Positions 1 to 11,218 of a stretch of DNA of 64,000 nucleotides are shown here, piece by piece. The notes under the pieces were generated by a model. The model saw only the letters and a program-made list of their open reading frames with translations, was not told the origin of the DNA and ran no database searches. The stretch comes from Lepidostoma basale. Taxonomy: Eukaryota > Arthropoda > Insecta > Trichoptera > Lepidostomatidae. The translations under genes were made by a program, and so were the position numbers. Within the stretch, counting starts at the first letter, position 1. Each line of letters begins with the position of its first letter. The stretch spans positions 3,316,501 to 3,380,500 of the forward strand of contig JAHDVF020000016.1 in the NCBI GenBank assembly GCA_022606425.2. Direction: 5' to 3'.

Positions 1-1185
1 AAATGTGTTTTCAAAACGTGTAAGGTAAGTATTTAATTGTCCCACGACCATATATGATCAATTATAAACTTTTTTCTTAAACGATTGAATGCTTGAATGA
101 TACGATGGAAAAATAAATAAAAATTCCAAAAAATGAGTTGATATCTAACAAAATTACCACAATAAATAATAACTAATGATGTGTATTTTATAACAATGTA
201 AAATAATCATATTAGATACTTTTTTTCACAATAACAAGAATTTAAAAAAAGAGAAGGCACGAGCGTGTATTATGAATATGCATGATAGAAGAATAATCGG
301 TACACGGGAAATAAATATTTAATTTTGTACGAACGCTTTTGTTAAAAATTCCGAATATTAAAAGTGTGCGAACAATACGAGTCCAGAGCCGGCGGAGACC
401 GTCGTAAATTAGCCGCACTTTTTACGGCGAACGGAATCCGCGGGACTTAAACAGTGAATTCATCAACTGTTATCAAATCGCTATACAGCATTTTGTGGAT
501 CTCGGTGGTGAAAAACTCTCTTCTTTGTGATGTAATAAAGGTATTTAAGTCTTATCCGACGGTTATGCTTGTATTTGTGCGAGTTAACTCGTAAATTTGT
601 GTACACGCGGGTTTATACGCATCCGCCAGGCGCCACATACATATTTATTACATAATAGCATTGTTTGAATCCCGCTTTACGAGTAGAGCTTTTTTTACAG
701 AAAGCTTCAATACTTTTGATAAATGTTTTTTATACACTTGTATGAAGCCATGCTACCGAATACATATGTACATTTATTTTATTTTATTTTATATTTTATT
801 TTAATTATAAATTTATTAACTTATCAGATTAGTGAGAGATAACTTTAATTTTGATTTCATGACCAAAGTATGCAAAATGTTAAAAGGATGAAGAAGCTTT
901 GAAAGAAGAGAACCGGAGAACAAGTCCAAAATGAAAAGAAATCATACAGTTTTTAGTAGAACAGTTCTGTTTTCGAATCCGAAGACCCATTTCTATTACT
1001 TATCATTTTATTAATTTGGAGAGAGTAATATGAAATTAAAGGTATTGATTGCGAAAACAACCAGTTCAAGATAAGGAGGAAATTAAAAAGTAGACATTTA
1101 TGAGGTGGAGCAACCTCCGTATTTTATATTAGGAGATTCAAAAAGAAACTATTTTCTATAAATTTTAAAATAATACACACTTCTT
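1..1185. other. Non-genic AT-rich stretch
   Basis: No recognisable gene. It holds A/T-rich low-complexity sequence, including a run of TTTTA units near 776-805, and a short GC-richer patch near 385-445. Long open frames are absent on both strands. Confidence 0.6.
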
Positions 1186-1189
1186 TAAC

Positions 1190-1345
1190 AGCCGTTGTCG
1201 TCCACTGCTGGACATAGGCCTCCCCCATACTTATGACATGTCATACGGGGGGTGGTTGACATTACAACGCCACGCTTGCCAAACGGGTTGGCGAGGTGTC
1301 CTTCCACATTAGCCTATGCATCAATATTATCCACCGAGGTTATTC
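1190..1345. repeat. Lepidopteran-type interspersed repeat
   Basis: Contains the CTGCTGGACATAGGCCTCC motif, which from memory is very common in butterfly and moth genomes as part of LINE/SINE-derived repeats. It is followed by CCCCC and by GC-richer sequence ending near 1345. No open frame survives. The family match rests on recall and was not searched; the ends are not defined. Confidence 0.5.
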
Positions 1346-2646
1346 ACACTCGATCTCTAACATTTCGCATAGTTAAGGGGGATCCTATTGACTCTTCGAG
1401 CGGTGCATGGCCATTACCGTGGTGATGGCCATGCTACGCTGGAGGATTGATCTGATCCCAAGTACCTATCCACACCTCCTAGACTTTGGTCTCCCCTGGA
1501 ATACACACTTACGTCATTTGAATTATCCAGTACCCAAGTTCCTCAAATTTGATTCCAGCTATAATATTGGCTAATGTATCTGCACATCACATGATATTAT
1601 GTTTTCCTTCCACACCCCCCTCGACCAATGTGAAACTCGCTACAATTATAAGTCACGATGTGTGAGGACAGGAAAGTGGTTGAGCGAGTCTAGTGTCCTA
1701 TAATTCTGCAAATGTTTACCTAGCGCCCCCTCATGCTGGTGGCTGGCGGTGGGGAGAGGCGGGGAGGGCGGTGAAGCCTTTTCCCACTTTCCGTGTTTAC
1801 TTCCTAAACACGATCGATTCCCAATACACCGGCGGGCTTCTGAAATGATGGCCTGTTGTGTAATCATCTTCTCTATATACCCGCTGGTATACAAAGGAGA
1901 CAAACATACGTTATTTTCAAAACACAAACCACACATCAAACACTCATGTTATAAAAAATAAAAGAAGATTGCTATCAATTCTGCGGTTTCATTCTGTTAA
2001 TTTAAAAAATCTTAATATAAAAAATATTTATTATTACTTAAGAAAATGATTATAAAATGCTACATATTAGTAAAGTCAGTAACTCTATACGGAATGAAAA
2101 TTGGGCTCAGTAAGTTTATGCTTTGTAGCGCCTAGAGCGATTCAAAATATACAATGGTGATATACGAGTATATTTTAGACTTGACCTAAGCGATCAAAAG
2201 TTATCATTGATTAAACTAATACCTTAATGATGACCCGATAAACATCTGATAGAAGACCGAGCGGAGTGGAAGAGACTAATCATTAGATTGAGACTGGAGA
2301 AGAAGAAGAAGAATTACAAAGCATAAGATTTTAACTCTTTTTTTCTTTATATTAATCTAATAATATAGTATTTGTGTGCTTGTTCGTCGATTATTTCACT
2401 TATTTTCTTTAAAACTTATTGACGTACGAGAAGAAAAATACGAAATAATTATTAAATGAAAACAAGTTTTTTTTAAGAAACTCTTTACTTTGGATCTACC
2501 TTTACTCCCTTAATAATATTTTAATAAAGTAATGGTTAAATACGTAAACATTGTATCTTTAAGTAGTCATGAAATAATTATTTAGAAGATATATTTTACG
2601 ATTTTGGATTATTCTCTTGACCCTTTATTATTGCTAACAGTGTATT
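1346..2646. other. Non-genic stretch with G-rich patch and GAA tract
   Basis: No gene recognised. A G-rich segment lies at about 1735-1775. A (GAA)n tract at about 2300-2316 follows sequence that could be the last codons of a decayed LINE, because LINE-K and LINE-Q here also end in GAA tracts. The roughly 97-codon open frame on the minus strand at 1646-1939 has no recognisable domain and is probably chance. Confidence 0.45.
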
Positions 2647-2720
2647 TCTTCTTCTTTTAGTGCCATGTCAGATCCTGGTAACGTTGAATGCTTTCTCGCC
2701 ACAATTATTTCCTGGAAAGT
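2647..2720 (-). mobile_element. LINE-Q 3' end with (GAA)n tail
   Basis: Read on the minus strand, the sequence ends in a short frame NVTRI-stop followed by HGTKRRR, running into a GAA tail at the left edge. The same terminal pattern (NVNVT-stop-HDTK) occurs in the longer LINE-Q copy at 23170-23460. That supports a 5'-truncated copy of the same non-LTR family. The upstream limit is not clear; no target duplication was found. Confidence 0.45.
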
Positions 2721-3019
2721 GTTACCGAAATGGTTTCCCGTTGCCTACTCGGGAGATTCTCTTAGCTGGTGGTATACCATGCACCCTCACCCTGTTTGCT
2801 ATAGTAAGATCAATGATTGCATTGTACAGTTCTCGCGGGAACACTAGGAACACTCTAGGACGCCTGAGAGTCGGACTTACTGAAAATCTAGTTGTTGTCA
2901 TGCAAGGTGGCTTTTTTGGATTTTTAAAGATACATACCTTCCAGCAGCGTATGTTTCCCCGTGGCTCTTCCAGTCATGCGAGTCCCGATAGTGTACCAAG
3001 TCACATCAATTACCTTTAG

Positions 3020-4126
3020 TTCCTTATTCTACTCCATTAGGTAAATAAACAGTTACCCGTTCGATTCTCTCTACACATGATAATGCCTTAACAATCAGGA
3101 ACCTGTCTTTTCCATAAAATATATCATTATAAAAAATCTATTGTTTAAAATAGACGTTTTCGTTCATTTATTACATATATTTAATATTTAGTTTTACATC
3201 ATTGCTCAAGAACCAATAAACGCTTATTTTGGTGTTACGGATTTTGTTTTAATGAATGTATGGTAAATCAAAAGTTTTATTAAAATTGTTATTATTTCAA
3301 GCATTCCCGTGGGAAAGAAAGAACCATAATAATTTTCTGATAATAATTCCGAAATTTAATTTAATCTTCCGAGAATCGAGTTTAATCTACGGTTAGTCGG
3401 AGATTAGAGATTATTTTCTTTTGAATAACAAACGCGCCTCGGAGCGGAGTTAAGTCTGTATTTCGGGTGAACTTATGAAACAGTTTCATTTCAAATTTAT
3501 GGTCTTCTCTTTCTAATGCTGGAGCCAAGTTTTTCACCGGGTGTTTCTTAGCGCCGTGAGCTATTCCGAGCTTATTTCACCCGGCAACTAGCTTTTTGGG
3601 CCGACTGTACAATAACAACTGTATTTTTTGAACCAAAAATGTATACGGGAAATTCTCGGAATTGATTATTTTGAAGGAAAGCTATGCATAAACTTATTAT
3701 TAAAATTAATTAGTACTATTATATTCTGGCGGCATTCGGGATGGTGATATCTTAAGGACGTTTTTTTAATACTGGACGAATTTGGTTGAATTTGCAATCC
3801 ATCTGTAATGAGCAAGGGCTTACAATACTGCTATATAATGTAAAATATATAAATTTACACGACATTTTTCATTGACATTTAAACTGACGGTAATAAGAAA
3901 TATTTATTTATTTAAAAAAATTGTATTTTTCTAATTCAAGGAAAATAATACAGTTTTTGCAAGTCACAGAAATATAAAAACGAGTCAAATTTCATCCTAT
4001 TCCACTCCCTTCACTACTAACCTCTGAAGGTAATCAAACTATCAAATTTTCATGCGGGTGACTTATTTGAGGAATTGCTTGATATGTTGACAATCTCTGG
4101 AGAGATCCATATTTTCACTTCACAAG
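3020..4126. other. Non-genic stretch
   Basis: AT-rich sequence with no supported gene or repeat. A somewhat GC-richer segment lies at 3360-3610. Nothing else is recognised. Confidence 0.5.
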
Positions 4127-4137
4127 CTTTAAATGTT

Positions 4138-4781
4138 CTAAAACTAAACCAACTAACCATCACGCCATCTCTTTGGAAGGGTAGGCAGAAATTATGGACA
4201 GTCACATTGTTATTTCCTGAGTCACTTATCTCGCTTCCTCAACATTCATACTTCGTATCATTCATGCACGTCGATTTTTCCGACATCTCACACGGTTAAC
4301 ACTTAATATTTGATTGTGCCATGTTTTCCTTTATTTATTGTTCCGTTTACATCCTTAACATAATCTTTTTTTTATCATTTTTTCGATGTGTCCAAACCAG
4401 CTTAATGAACCTTCCATTATTTTGTTTATTATCCATTTCACATTTATTCGCACTGCATTCATTTCTTATATGTGTATTTGACACGCATTGAATGTACATT
4501 GATCTAAGAGATCTCATTTTGAGAGCATTTATCCTGCTTTCATCCTTCTCTGCCAGTTCCTTGATTCAAATCAATACATAAAGCACTGCCATCTTAGCTT
4601 TTTTAATATACTTTTTTTGGCGATGACAACTTTAAGTGCACCATTATCTTTGTTGAAATATTTCAACCCTTATTTTAATATCCCTCTCCACTCGCACATC
4701 CTTTGTGTAAATACTTCAACAAAAAAAATTCATCCATTTAATATTGTTTTAAAAGTATAGAGAATATACATATGATGGAAA
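4138..4781 (-). mobile_element. LINE-A copy, 5'-truncated, with TSD
   Basis: A decayed LINE-A insertion in minus orientation. The tail (ACTAACC units on the plus strand, i.e. AGTT on the element's sense strand) lies at the left. The conserved 3' terminal sequence, the C-terminal RT region and the region upstream of the thumb follow rightwards. CTTTAAATGTT is found at 4127-4137 and again at 4782-4792, an 11 bp target-site duplication that fixes both ends. Many frameshifts and stops; not coding. Confidence 0.8.
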
Positions 4782-4806
4782 CTTTAAATGTTTAATTGGA
4801 AAAATA

Positions 4807-5243
4807 CTAACCAACTAATTAACCATCACGCCATTTCCCCGGAAGGGTAGGCAGAGAGGATAGACTGCCTTTCTGCTCTGCCATGGACATATCTCTCTAA
4901 ATTCCTCTACATTCATATATCATTGCATGCACGCTGGTCGATTTTTTCGAATTTTAATAGGTCGCCTTTTAGTAGTTGGTTGATCTGGTAATGCCATGTT
5001 CTCCTTGATCTTCCGCGGTTTCTCATTCCACTCATACTGCTTGTATACAACATTTTAACCATTCGCCATATTCCTTATATTATATATTCCATCTCAGGGA
5101 TTCTTAATTAATTTTACGTATGAAGCAATTATCTGCCTTACATTTCTTCTTTATTTCGTCGTTCGTCATTCTATCATATATCGTTTCATCGCCTCATTAC
5201 TACGAAAATGATCTCCAAGCTTCACTTCCATACATATGGGTTG
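4807..5243 (-). mobile_element. LINE-A' (divergent subfamily) fragment
   Basis: Starts with the ACTAACC-type tail and the CATCACGCC terminal motif, so it is oriented minus. Internally it differs consistently from LINE-A but resembles the copy at 29804-30110. The shared differences include a segment reading GGTCGCCTTTTAGTA or similar where LINE-A has its CATGGCCGACATTC region. I treat the two as a separate subfamily. No open frame remains. Confidence 0.65.
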
Positions 5244-5743
5244 ATACTTGAATGTACGCTATGTAAATATCATAATGGTTGGCTGTTCGTTCATTTATGT
5301 TCCCGATTGTGCACCGCGGGATACGGCCCCATCCAGAATAATTGAAAATTCAATGAGCGATAATTTAGCAACTGACGGGAGAGGAACTATTCAGGGTCGG
5401 TAACACAGAGAACACTTTTAAGGAATAAATCATTTGTGTTTACCACAAAGCCATAATTTACGATGATTCCTGCAGACGTTTCATTATACTTCATTGATCA
5501 AAATAAGATTAACTTCTCCGCTGCCAGGGGCCAGCGGCCGTCCGGACCCAGTCCTCGTGTATCAATGTCGCCACTAGCTGAGTTTGATCAGTCTCTAACT
5601 AATTTATGCATAAGAGACTACTTATGTGTAATATATTTTCGATTACTTTTCCCGCGTATTTTTTTGGAGTTTTAAACGTAATAAAATAAGTAATTGATGC
5701 GCTAATGAAAGTATTAAATAATAAAAGGGTAATTAATAGTTTG

Positions 5744-6731
5744 CAGAGCAGAAGCTGTGTAGACTTCACGAGGAAGCGGCAAAAATAGGTCTCAAATCAA
5801 AACAAGTCAGTTTATTTCATCAACAGACATTACAAAAATTATTTTTAAGGCATCTATTGAGATCAGGTATATCAGGTATCAGGTATTATGTATAGTATAC
5901 TACCAGAAACGCATTAGAGATGGTTTAACATTAGGAAGACAGGATACTCTCCAGAATTAAGGGTATTTGCCCTCTGAACGTACTTTCACTAACATGAAAG
6001 ACGTCGATCTCCGAGGAGACCGCGTTCAGCAGACTAATTGCTCTTCCCACTGGTGTCACCGGTGTCTCAAAATTTACATGTCCAATACAGTAGACTTACG
6101 AGTGTCCACAAATGTCTCCACCCCAATCTTGCTCCACGGTGTCTCCCTTGTGACCACGACCAGCTTCTGCTACCTCGGTAGTATGATAGCAGGCTCGGGA
6201 GGAACGGAGGAAGATGTAGCCAGCAGACTTGACAAGACAAGGGGAGCTTTCGCTATGCTTCGCCCTGTATGGCGTTCCAGAATCATTTTGAGAAAGCTCA
6301 AGCTCCAAATATTCAGCAGTAGCGTTAAAAGCGTACTGCTGTACGGATGTGAGACTTGGAAATCTACCGCGGACATCATTTGTAAATGGCAGGTGTTTAT
6401 AAATAAGTGCCTTCGCTTAATATTCAAAATCGATTGGCCCCAAACAGTGTAAAATGCCGTTCTCTGGACCATGCCAAGCGAAACGCCAATAAGAGAACAT
6501 GTCGCTAGACGCAAATGGCAGTGGATCGGTCACACTCTGTGACGAAACCCAGCCTGCATCGCGAGGCAGACCTAGAGCCATCTGGAGAAGATTCCTACAG
6601 GACGAGGTTAAGGCAGCAGGCCTCACTTGGGATGATGTTAGGCATCAGGCATGCGATATAGTCGGGTGGAGAAGGTTCCTTGAGGTCCTATGCACCCCGG
6701 AGGTGTAACAGTACTAAAAATGAAGAAGAAG
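5744..6731 (+). mobile_element. LINE-K copy 1, interrupted by LINE-J
   Basis: A 5'-truncated non-LTR retrotransposon. It begins in the RT region after the YADD motif (EQKLCRLHEEAAKIGLK at 5746-5796). It is interrupted by LINE-J1, then resumes at about 6072 with MSNTVDLRVS and the C-terminal region containing LLYGCETWK and KWQWIGHTL. Stop codons follow WPQTV and GHTL, and part of the GALDW-to-GRPRA region is deleted. The 3' end is a (GAA)n tail. AATTAATAGTTTG at 5731-5743 and 6732-6744 is a perfect 13 bp target duplication, so the whole block entered as one insertion before LINE-J landed in it. Confidence 0.9.
5797..6063 (-). mobile_element. LINE-J copy 1 nested in LINE-K
   Basis: Minus-strand 3' end of a jockey/CR1-like LINE. 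The frame reads RAISLLNAVSSEIDVFHVSE, then a short 3' UTR, then the AT-rich tail at the left. It interrupts LINE-K codons between GLK and the following residues. GTCTCAAA occurs at both junctions (5789-5796 and 6064-6071), an 8 bp target duplication. The order of events is therefore LINE-K first, LINE-J second. Confidence 0.85.
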
Positions 6732-6744
6732 AATTAATAGTTTG

Positions 6745-7715
6745 GGCACATGGCAAGTATGAAAGCAGAAAATATTTGTTAACTATGTAAACGGAACAAA
6801 AATATAAGAAAACCGAGGAAAATATGGCCATATAAAATCAATCAGATATTAAATGTCGACCATGTAATAATCGGAGAATTCAACGGGCGTGCATTAAGTG
6901 GAGGCGAATATTAAATAAATAATATAATTTAAAACTTCTTATTCTCTTTCTAATAATTGTAGATCTTGCGATCTATTTATGCAGGATATCAACTTTCTTC
7001 CTCTGATGATGACTAGCCTTCTCTCCACCTCTTTGGTGGTCGTCCTGGTGGTCGAAGCTCTCTGGAGTCTCGTGCATCATGATTTTAGGAATCCTCGCTG
7101 GTTCTATCCTCTCGTATAAAACGTAATTCAAAATCTCGTGAACTAGTAAATCATTTCTTTACACGGCGGTAATCGCATACGGTTGGAACGTAAAGTAGTT
7201 ACGAGCAACGGTTTGTAACAAAATCGATAAAAACGAATAACACAATAATGGAATCAATTTTGTGTAACAAGACTTGGCGATAAACCTCCCTCACCTGTTG
7301 GGTCAAGTACTGAAGGTCACGAGGGAAGTCGGAGGTAGCGAGGGATGAAGGGATGCTACTAATCGTATCAATTTCGACGTGTAAATTGTGTATCGCCCAA
7401 CACGCAACCAGCCCGGGCGGGTTAACCTAATAACTCGCGCAAGAAGGAGGCATTGCCTTTGAATAATTTCTTTTTACAAAGAGACTTGATGTGACTTACG
7501 TTCCCCTGAAAATAAAGTGTATCATTGTGGACTTTGTTAAATTTTCAATTGTGTCTTTTTTAGACTTAAAATTTGTTGGCTTTCTTTTTAGTTGTTTCGT
7601 CACGTGTCAACTATTCTTGGCAACATTTTTTAAATTCTGTAGCTTTCTTACGTAAATAAGAAAACCCATATTTTCGTTTTTATCGTGATTTTTACATATT
7701 TTACTTACGGAGTAG
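6745..7715. other. Non-genic stretch
   Basis: No gene seen. It contains a short decayed stretch at about 6780-6900 that may be another LINE-A remnant (ACCGAGGAAAATATGGC and CATGTAATAATCGGAG echo LINE-A). GC-richer unique sequence lies at 7270-7450. Confidence 0.45.
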
Positions 7716-7727
7716 ACAAAATACTAA

Positions 7728-8035
7728 CTAACTAACCATCACGCCGTCTCCCCGAAGGGGTAGGCAGAAAGAATGGACTGCCACACCTTTCTTTCCTGAC
7801 ATATTTCTCTCGCTTCCTCAACATTCATACATCGTGTCATGCACGCGCGTCGATTTCTCTGACTCCTCACATGGCCGATATTCACTTCTTATATTTTCAT
7901 TCGACACTCTATCATACACAGAATATCCACACATTCGTCTAAGAGATCTCATTTCTACTGCATTTATTCTACTTTCATCCTTCCTTTGCCAGTTCCATGC
8001 TTCGCTTCCATACCATACTAAAAATCCATACATAC
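7728..8035 (-). mobile_element. LINE-A copy with internal deletion, TSD
   Basis: Minus-strand LINE-A with the ACTAACTAACC tail at the left. ACAAAATACTAA at 7716-7727 and 8036-8047 is a 12 bp target duplication. The frame runs YGSEAWNWQRKDESRINAVE and onward to NIRSE, then jumps directly to RPCEESEK. The roughly 280 bp that join these blocks in other copies are missing. In the intact sequence both deletion endpoints carry ATTCA, so the loss looks microhomology-mediated. Confidence 0.85.
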
Positions 8036-8197
8036 ACAAAATACTAAAAGGTTATAAAAACACTTATTTTGTTTATACGTTCGCATTCAACTTATTATTT
8101 TTCAAGTTTAATTATAAACTAAAGATTATGTTTAAATCTGTATTTAAAATTTATAAAACTAAACAATGAAAATGAAAATTTAAACGAATTCAATTGA

Positions 8198-8428
8198 TTT
8201 ATTGTTTCTTGAACAATGATGTAAAACTCCATATTAAACAATTAATACGAATGAAAACGTCAGTTTTCTAGAAGTTTTACTATATTTTATGGGAATGACA
8301 TGTTTTACCCTTCTAAGGCATTATCAAATGCCCATTACATTCGATAATGACTTAGAAGGGCGAAACATATCATTCCCATAAAATATAATAAAACTTCTAG
8401 AAAACTGACGTTTTCATTAGTATTAATT
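8198..8428. repeat. Foldback element FB-B copy 1
   Basis: A near-complete palindrome. ATTAATACGAATGAAAACG at 8241-8259 is mirrored by its reverse complement ending at about 8428, and the arms stay paired through TTTATGGGAATGACATG to a centre near 8334. The left end continues outwards to TTGAACAATGATG. Each arm contains the GCCTT-loop-AAGG stem followed by an (A)AAACATGTC-like motif shared with the other foldback families. LINE-A lies just beyond the right arm. Confidence 0.8.
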
Positions 8429-8433
8429 AAATT

Positions 8434-8887
8434 TAAAGAAGGATGAAAGTAGAATAAATGCAGTTGAAATGAGATCTCTTAGAATAATGTGTGGATACTC
8501 TGTGTATGATAGAGTGCCGAATGAAAATATAAGAAGTGAATGCGGTGCGAATGATGGTGTCATGAACAAAATAATGAAAGGATCATTAAGATGGTTTGGA
8601 CATATTTAAAGAATGAATGAAGAAAGAATGGTAAAAAAATTATATGTTAATGATGTATATGGAACCAGAAATAGAGGAAGACCGAGGAAAACGTGGCACG
8701 ATCAAATAAATCAAATATTGAATGTCGGCCATGTGAGGAGTCAGAGAAATCGACGCGCGTGCATGACACGATGTATGAATGTTGAGGAAGCGAGAGAAAT
8801 ATGTCAGGAAAGAAAAGTATGGCAGTCCATTCTTTCTGCCTACCCCTTCGGGGAGACGGCATGATGGTTAGTTAGTTAGTTTTTTTA
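8434..8887 (+). mobile_element. LINE-A copy with TSD
   Basis: Plus-strand LINE-A, 5'-truncated at the KDESRINAVE region, running through MRSLRIMCGYSVYD, a stop in the GHM-to-ERMNEE stretch, GRPRKTWHDQINQIL and VWQSILSAYPFGETA. The TGA stop lies only a few bases before the TTAGTTAG tail. AATTAAATT at 8425-8433 and 8888-8896 flanks it. The open frame 8613-8864 is its C-terminus. Confidence 0.85.
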
Positions 8888-8999
8888 AATTAAATTCAAT
8901 TGAAGATATTAATTTCTCTTTAAACTTTAAACAAATTTAATTTATTTTTGGTATTTTAGTTCGAAGCAAATTATTGTAATGAGTCTGTTAATATAACTG

Positions 9000-9590
9000 A
9001 CGACCTTCATGGCAGAGTGACAGAGGCCCTGACTTCCGGCGATGAAAGTGTTATTTTCGCACTATCTTTGATCTGGTTTAGAATTCATTTGACAATAAAA
9101 TGGGGATAGATTATCTACCTATCACATGCCATGAGAGTGAAATGCTTCCTAAATCTCGTCCTTTGTCCTACATGCCAAAAACTGTACTTCATATTTTTTT
9201 CCCATCCCGCATTTGTCTCCTCTGCCTCTCCTGTTCTTCCCGCTGTATATTCCTGTGGTGTATCATTATTTTTATCTTTTATATAATGTTCTTAAATGTT
9301 CATGTATTATATATTATGTTTATTTATTCAATAAAGTACAGCGGAGCATAGAAGTAAGATGGAGTAGATTAAATGTGGTCTGGCACCCCCTTGTTATTGC
9401 CGTCTTTAAATGTAAGTCCCGGATGGACCGGGCTGACAAAAGGGCCGCTACGCCCTATAACAGCCTCGATTATGTGGCGGGAACTTCTATGTTCCTTTAT
9501 ATATAAAAAAAATGCCATGAGAATCAATACAATAGCTAAAAACACATTGTATATAATTGGATTCAAACGACCGATTGTATAAAAAAAAAC
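9000..9590 (+). mobile_element. SINE-L copy 1, split by an insertion
   Basis: A tRNA-derived SINE. The head (CGACCTTCATGGCAGAGTG) matches the better preserved copy at 56523-56700. The body reads GAATTCATTTGACAATAAA, and the tail resumes at 9512 with AATCAATACAATAGC and a TTGTATATAATTGGATTCAAACG segment also found in the copy at 50405-50640. The middle is split by a 375 bp insertion at 9137-9511. Confidence 0.7.
9137..9511 (+). mobile_element. Unknown polyA retroelement or retrocopy nested in SINE-L
   Basis: A 375 bp insertion bounded by an 11 bp target duplication, ATGCCATGAGA (9126-9136 and 9512-9522), and ending in a short A-run (9505-9511). Those are the marks of target-primed reverse transcription. 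It has a pyrimidine-rich first third, an AATAAA at about 9330, and a GC-richer last third with a small inverted repeat (TCCCGG...CCGGG, about 9417-9430). It matches none of the other families here. It could be the 3' part of an unlisted LINE or a processed copy of a host transcript. Confidence 0.75.
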
Positions 9591-10114
9591 GTATCTCAAG
9601 TGTCAAACAAATTATTTGTATAAATATTTTGTTATACAGATGTTTATTCATTATTGAACAAGATTTATTAGTTTGGTTTAAATGAAATAGAAAAAAGTAA
9701 TATATGCTACCATTTCCAAAAAAATAAATAACCAACATGAATGCACAGCTACTATTTAGTCGTTGAATTATGCTCGTACGTGCATCTGACCCTGCAGTGT
9801 TAGCTAGGGTGGAAACAGTGCTGGTGGAATAATTAACAGAGTGACCATCACAGCAAACCGGATGTCCGACCTAAAGATGTCACTTCGCAACATCCGCTCG
9901 GTTCCGTGTCACGAAACAGGAATAGCATTATCAATTTTTATTTTGTACAAATGTGTTCTGGAAACCTTTATTATAAATGATTAATTATTTAAATGTAGTG
10001 TTTATGGTAACAATATACAATCTTCATTGTTATGTACAACCGTAACTAAATTATTTGAATTCTATCATATTGATCTGTTTCAAGTTATTGAGAGAAAAAG
10101 TTTTTTTGTATTAT
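9591..10114. other. Non-genic stretch
   Basis: AT-rich sequence with one GC-richer segment (9775-9910). No gene or recognised repeat. Confidence 0.5.
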
Positions 10115-10125
10115 ATATTTTTTAA

Positions 10126-11218
10126 ACTAACTAACTAACTAACTAACCATCACGCCGTCTCCCCGAAGGGGTAGGCAGAAAGAATGGACTGCCACACCTT
10201 TCTTTCCTGACATATTTCTCTCGCTTCCTCAACATTCATACATCGTGTCATGCACGCGTCGATTTCTCTGACTCCTCACATGGCCGACATTCAATATTTG
10301 ATTTATTTGATCGTGCCACGTTTTCCTTGGTCTTCCTCTATTTCTGGTACCATTTACATCATTAACATATAATTTTTACCATTCTTTCTTCATTCATTCT
10401 TTCCATATGTCCAAACCATCTTAATGATCCTTTCATTATTTTGTTCATGACACCATCATTCGCACCGCATTCACTTCTTATATTTTCATTCGACACTCTA
10501 TCATACACAGAATATCCACACATTCGTCTAAGAGATCTCATTTCTACTGCATTTATTCTACTTTCATCCTTCCTTTGCCAGTTCCATGCTTCGCTTCCAT
10601 ACATAAGGGTCGGTAGAAGAACACCATTGTGCACTGCCATTCTAGCTTTTTTGGATAGGTTTTTGTTTGCGATGACAACTTTAAGTGCACCATTCACTTT
10701 GTTGCCTGCCCCAACCCTTCTTTCAATATCCCTCTCCACTCTCCCATCTCTTGTAAACATACTACCTAAATACACAAACTCAACTACTTGCTCCAAGTTT
10801 TCACCATTCACGCTAATGTTGCAGACTGTCGTGGTTTCTTCCTTTTCAAAAATCATTACCTTGGACTTATTAACATTCATCATCAGATCATTACGCATGC
10901 ATACTTCATACATACAATTCACCGGGACTTGTAGTTCATGCTCGTTGTCAGCAAGTAGGACAGCGTCATCCGCATACAAGAGACAGCTTACTGACACTCC
11001 GCTCATTTTGGCACCTACTTCCAACCCTTTCAGCTCTCTCATACAATTGTCCATATACAGATTAAATAACCACGGGGACATTACGCAACCTTGTTTGACA
11101 CCTTTATTGATATCAAACCAGGCTGTAAGATCTCCATTTACTCTGACACTAGCAGTGCTTTCCGTGTATAGCGACTTAATGGCCGTGATCAGTTTTGTAC
11201 TTATTTCATATTCAGACA
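10126..11218 (-). mobile_element. LINE-A, longest copy, with TSD
   Basis: The best LINE-A copy in the window, about 1.09 kb and 5'-truncated within the RT domain. The AGTT-type tail is at the left, where the plus strand shows four ACTA repeats. ATATTTTTTAA at 10115-10125 and 11219-11229 is an 11 bp target duplication. Nothing upstream of the RT palm (endonuclease, ORF1) is present. It serves as the reference for interpreting the other fragments. Confidence 0.9.

Noticed and set aside
5967..6452. A single 161-codon protein
   Set aside because: Its first third is antisense LINE-J and the rest is LINE-K; the two are joined by a nested insertion.
8198..8428. A conventional Tc1/mariner-type MITE
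   Set aside because: FB-B looks like a TIR element at first, but its arms contain the same folded module as FB-C to FB-E and its copies are truncated unevenly, as expected for an RNA-mediated foldback.
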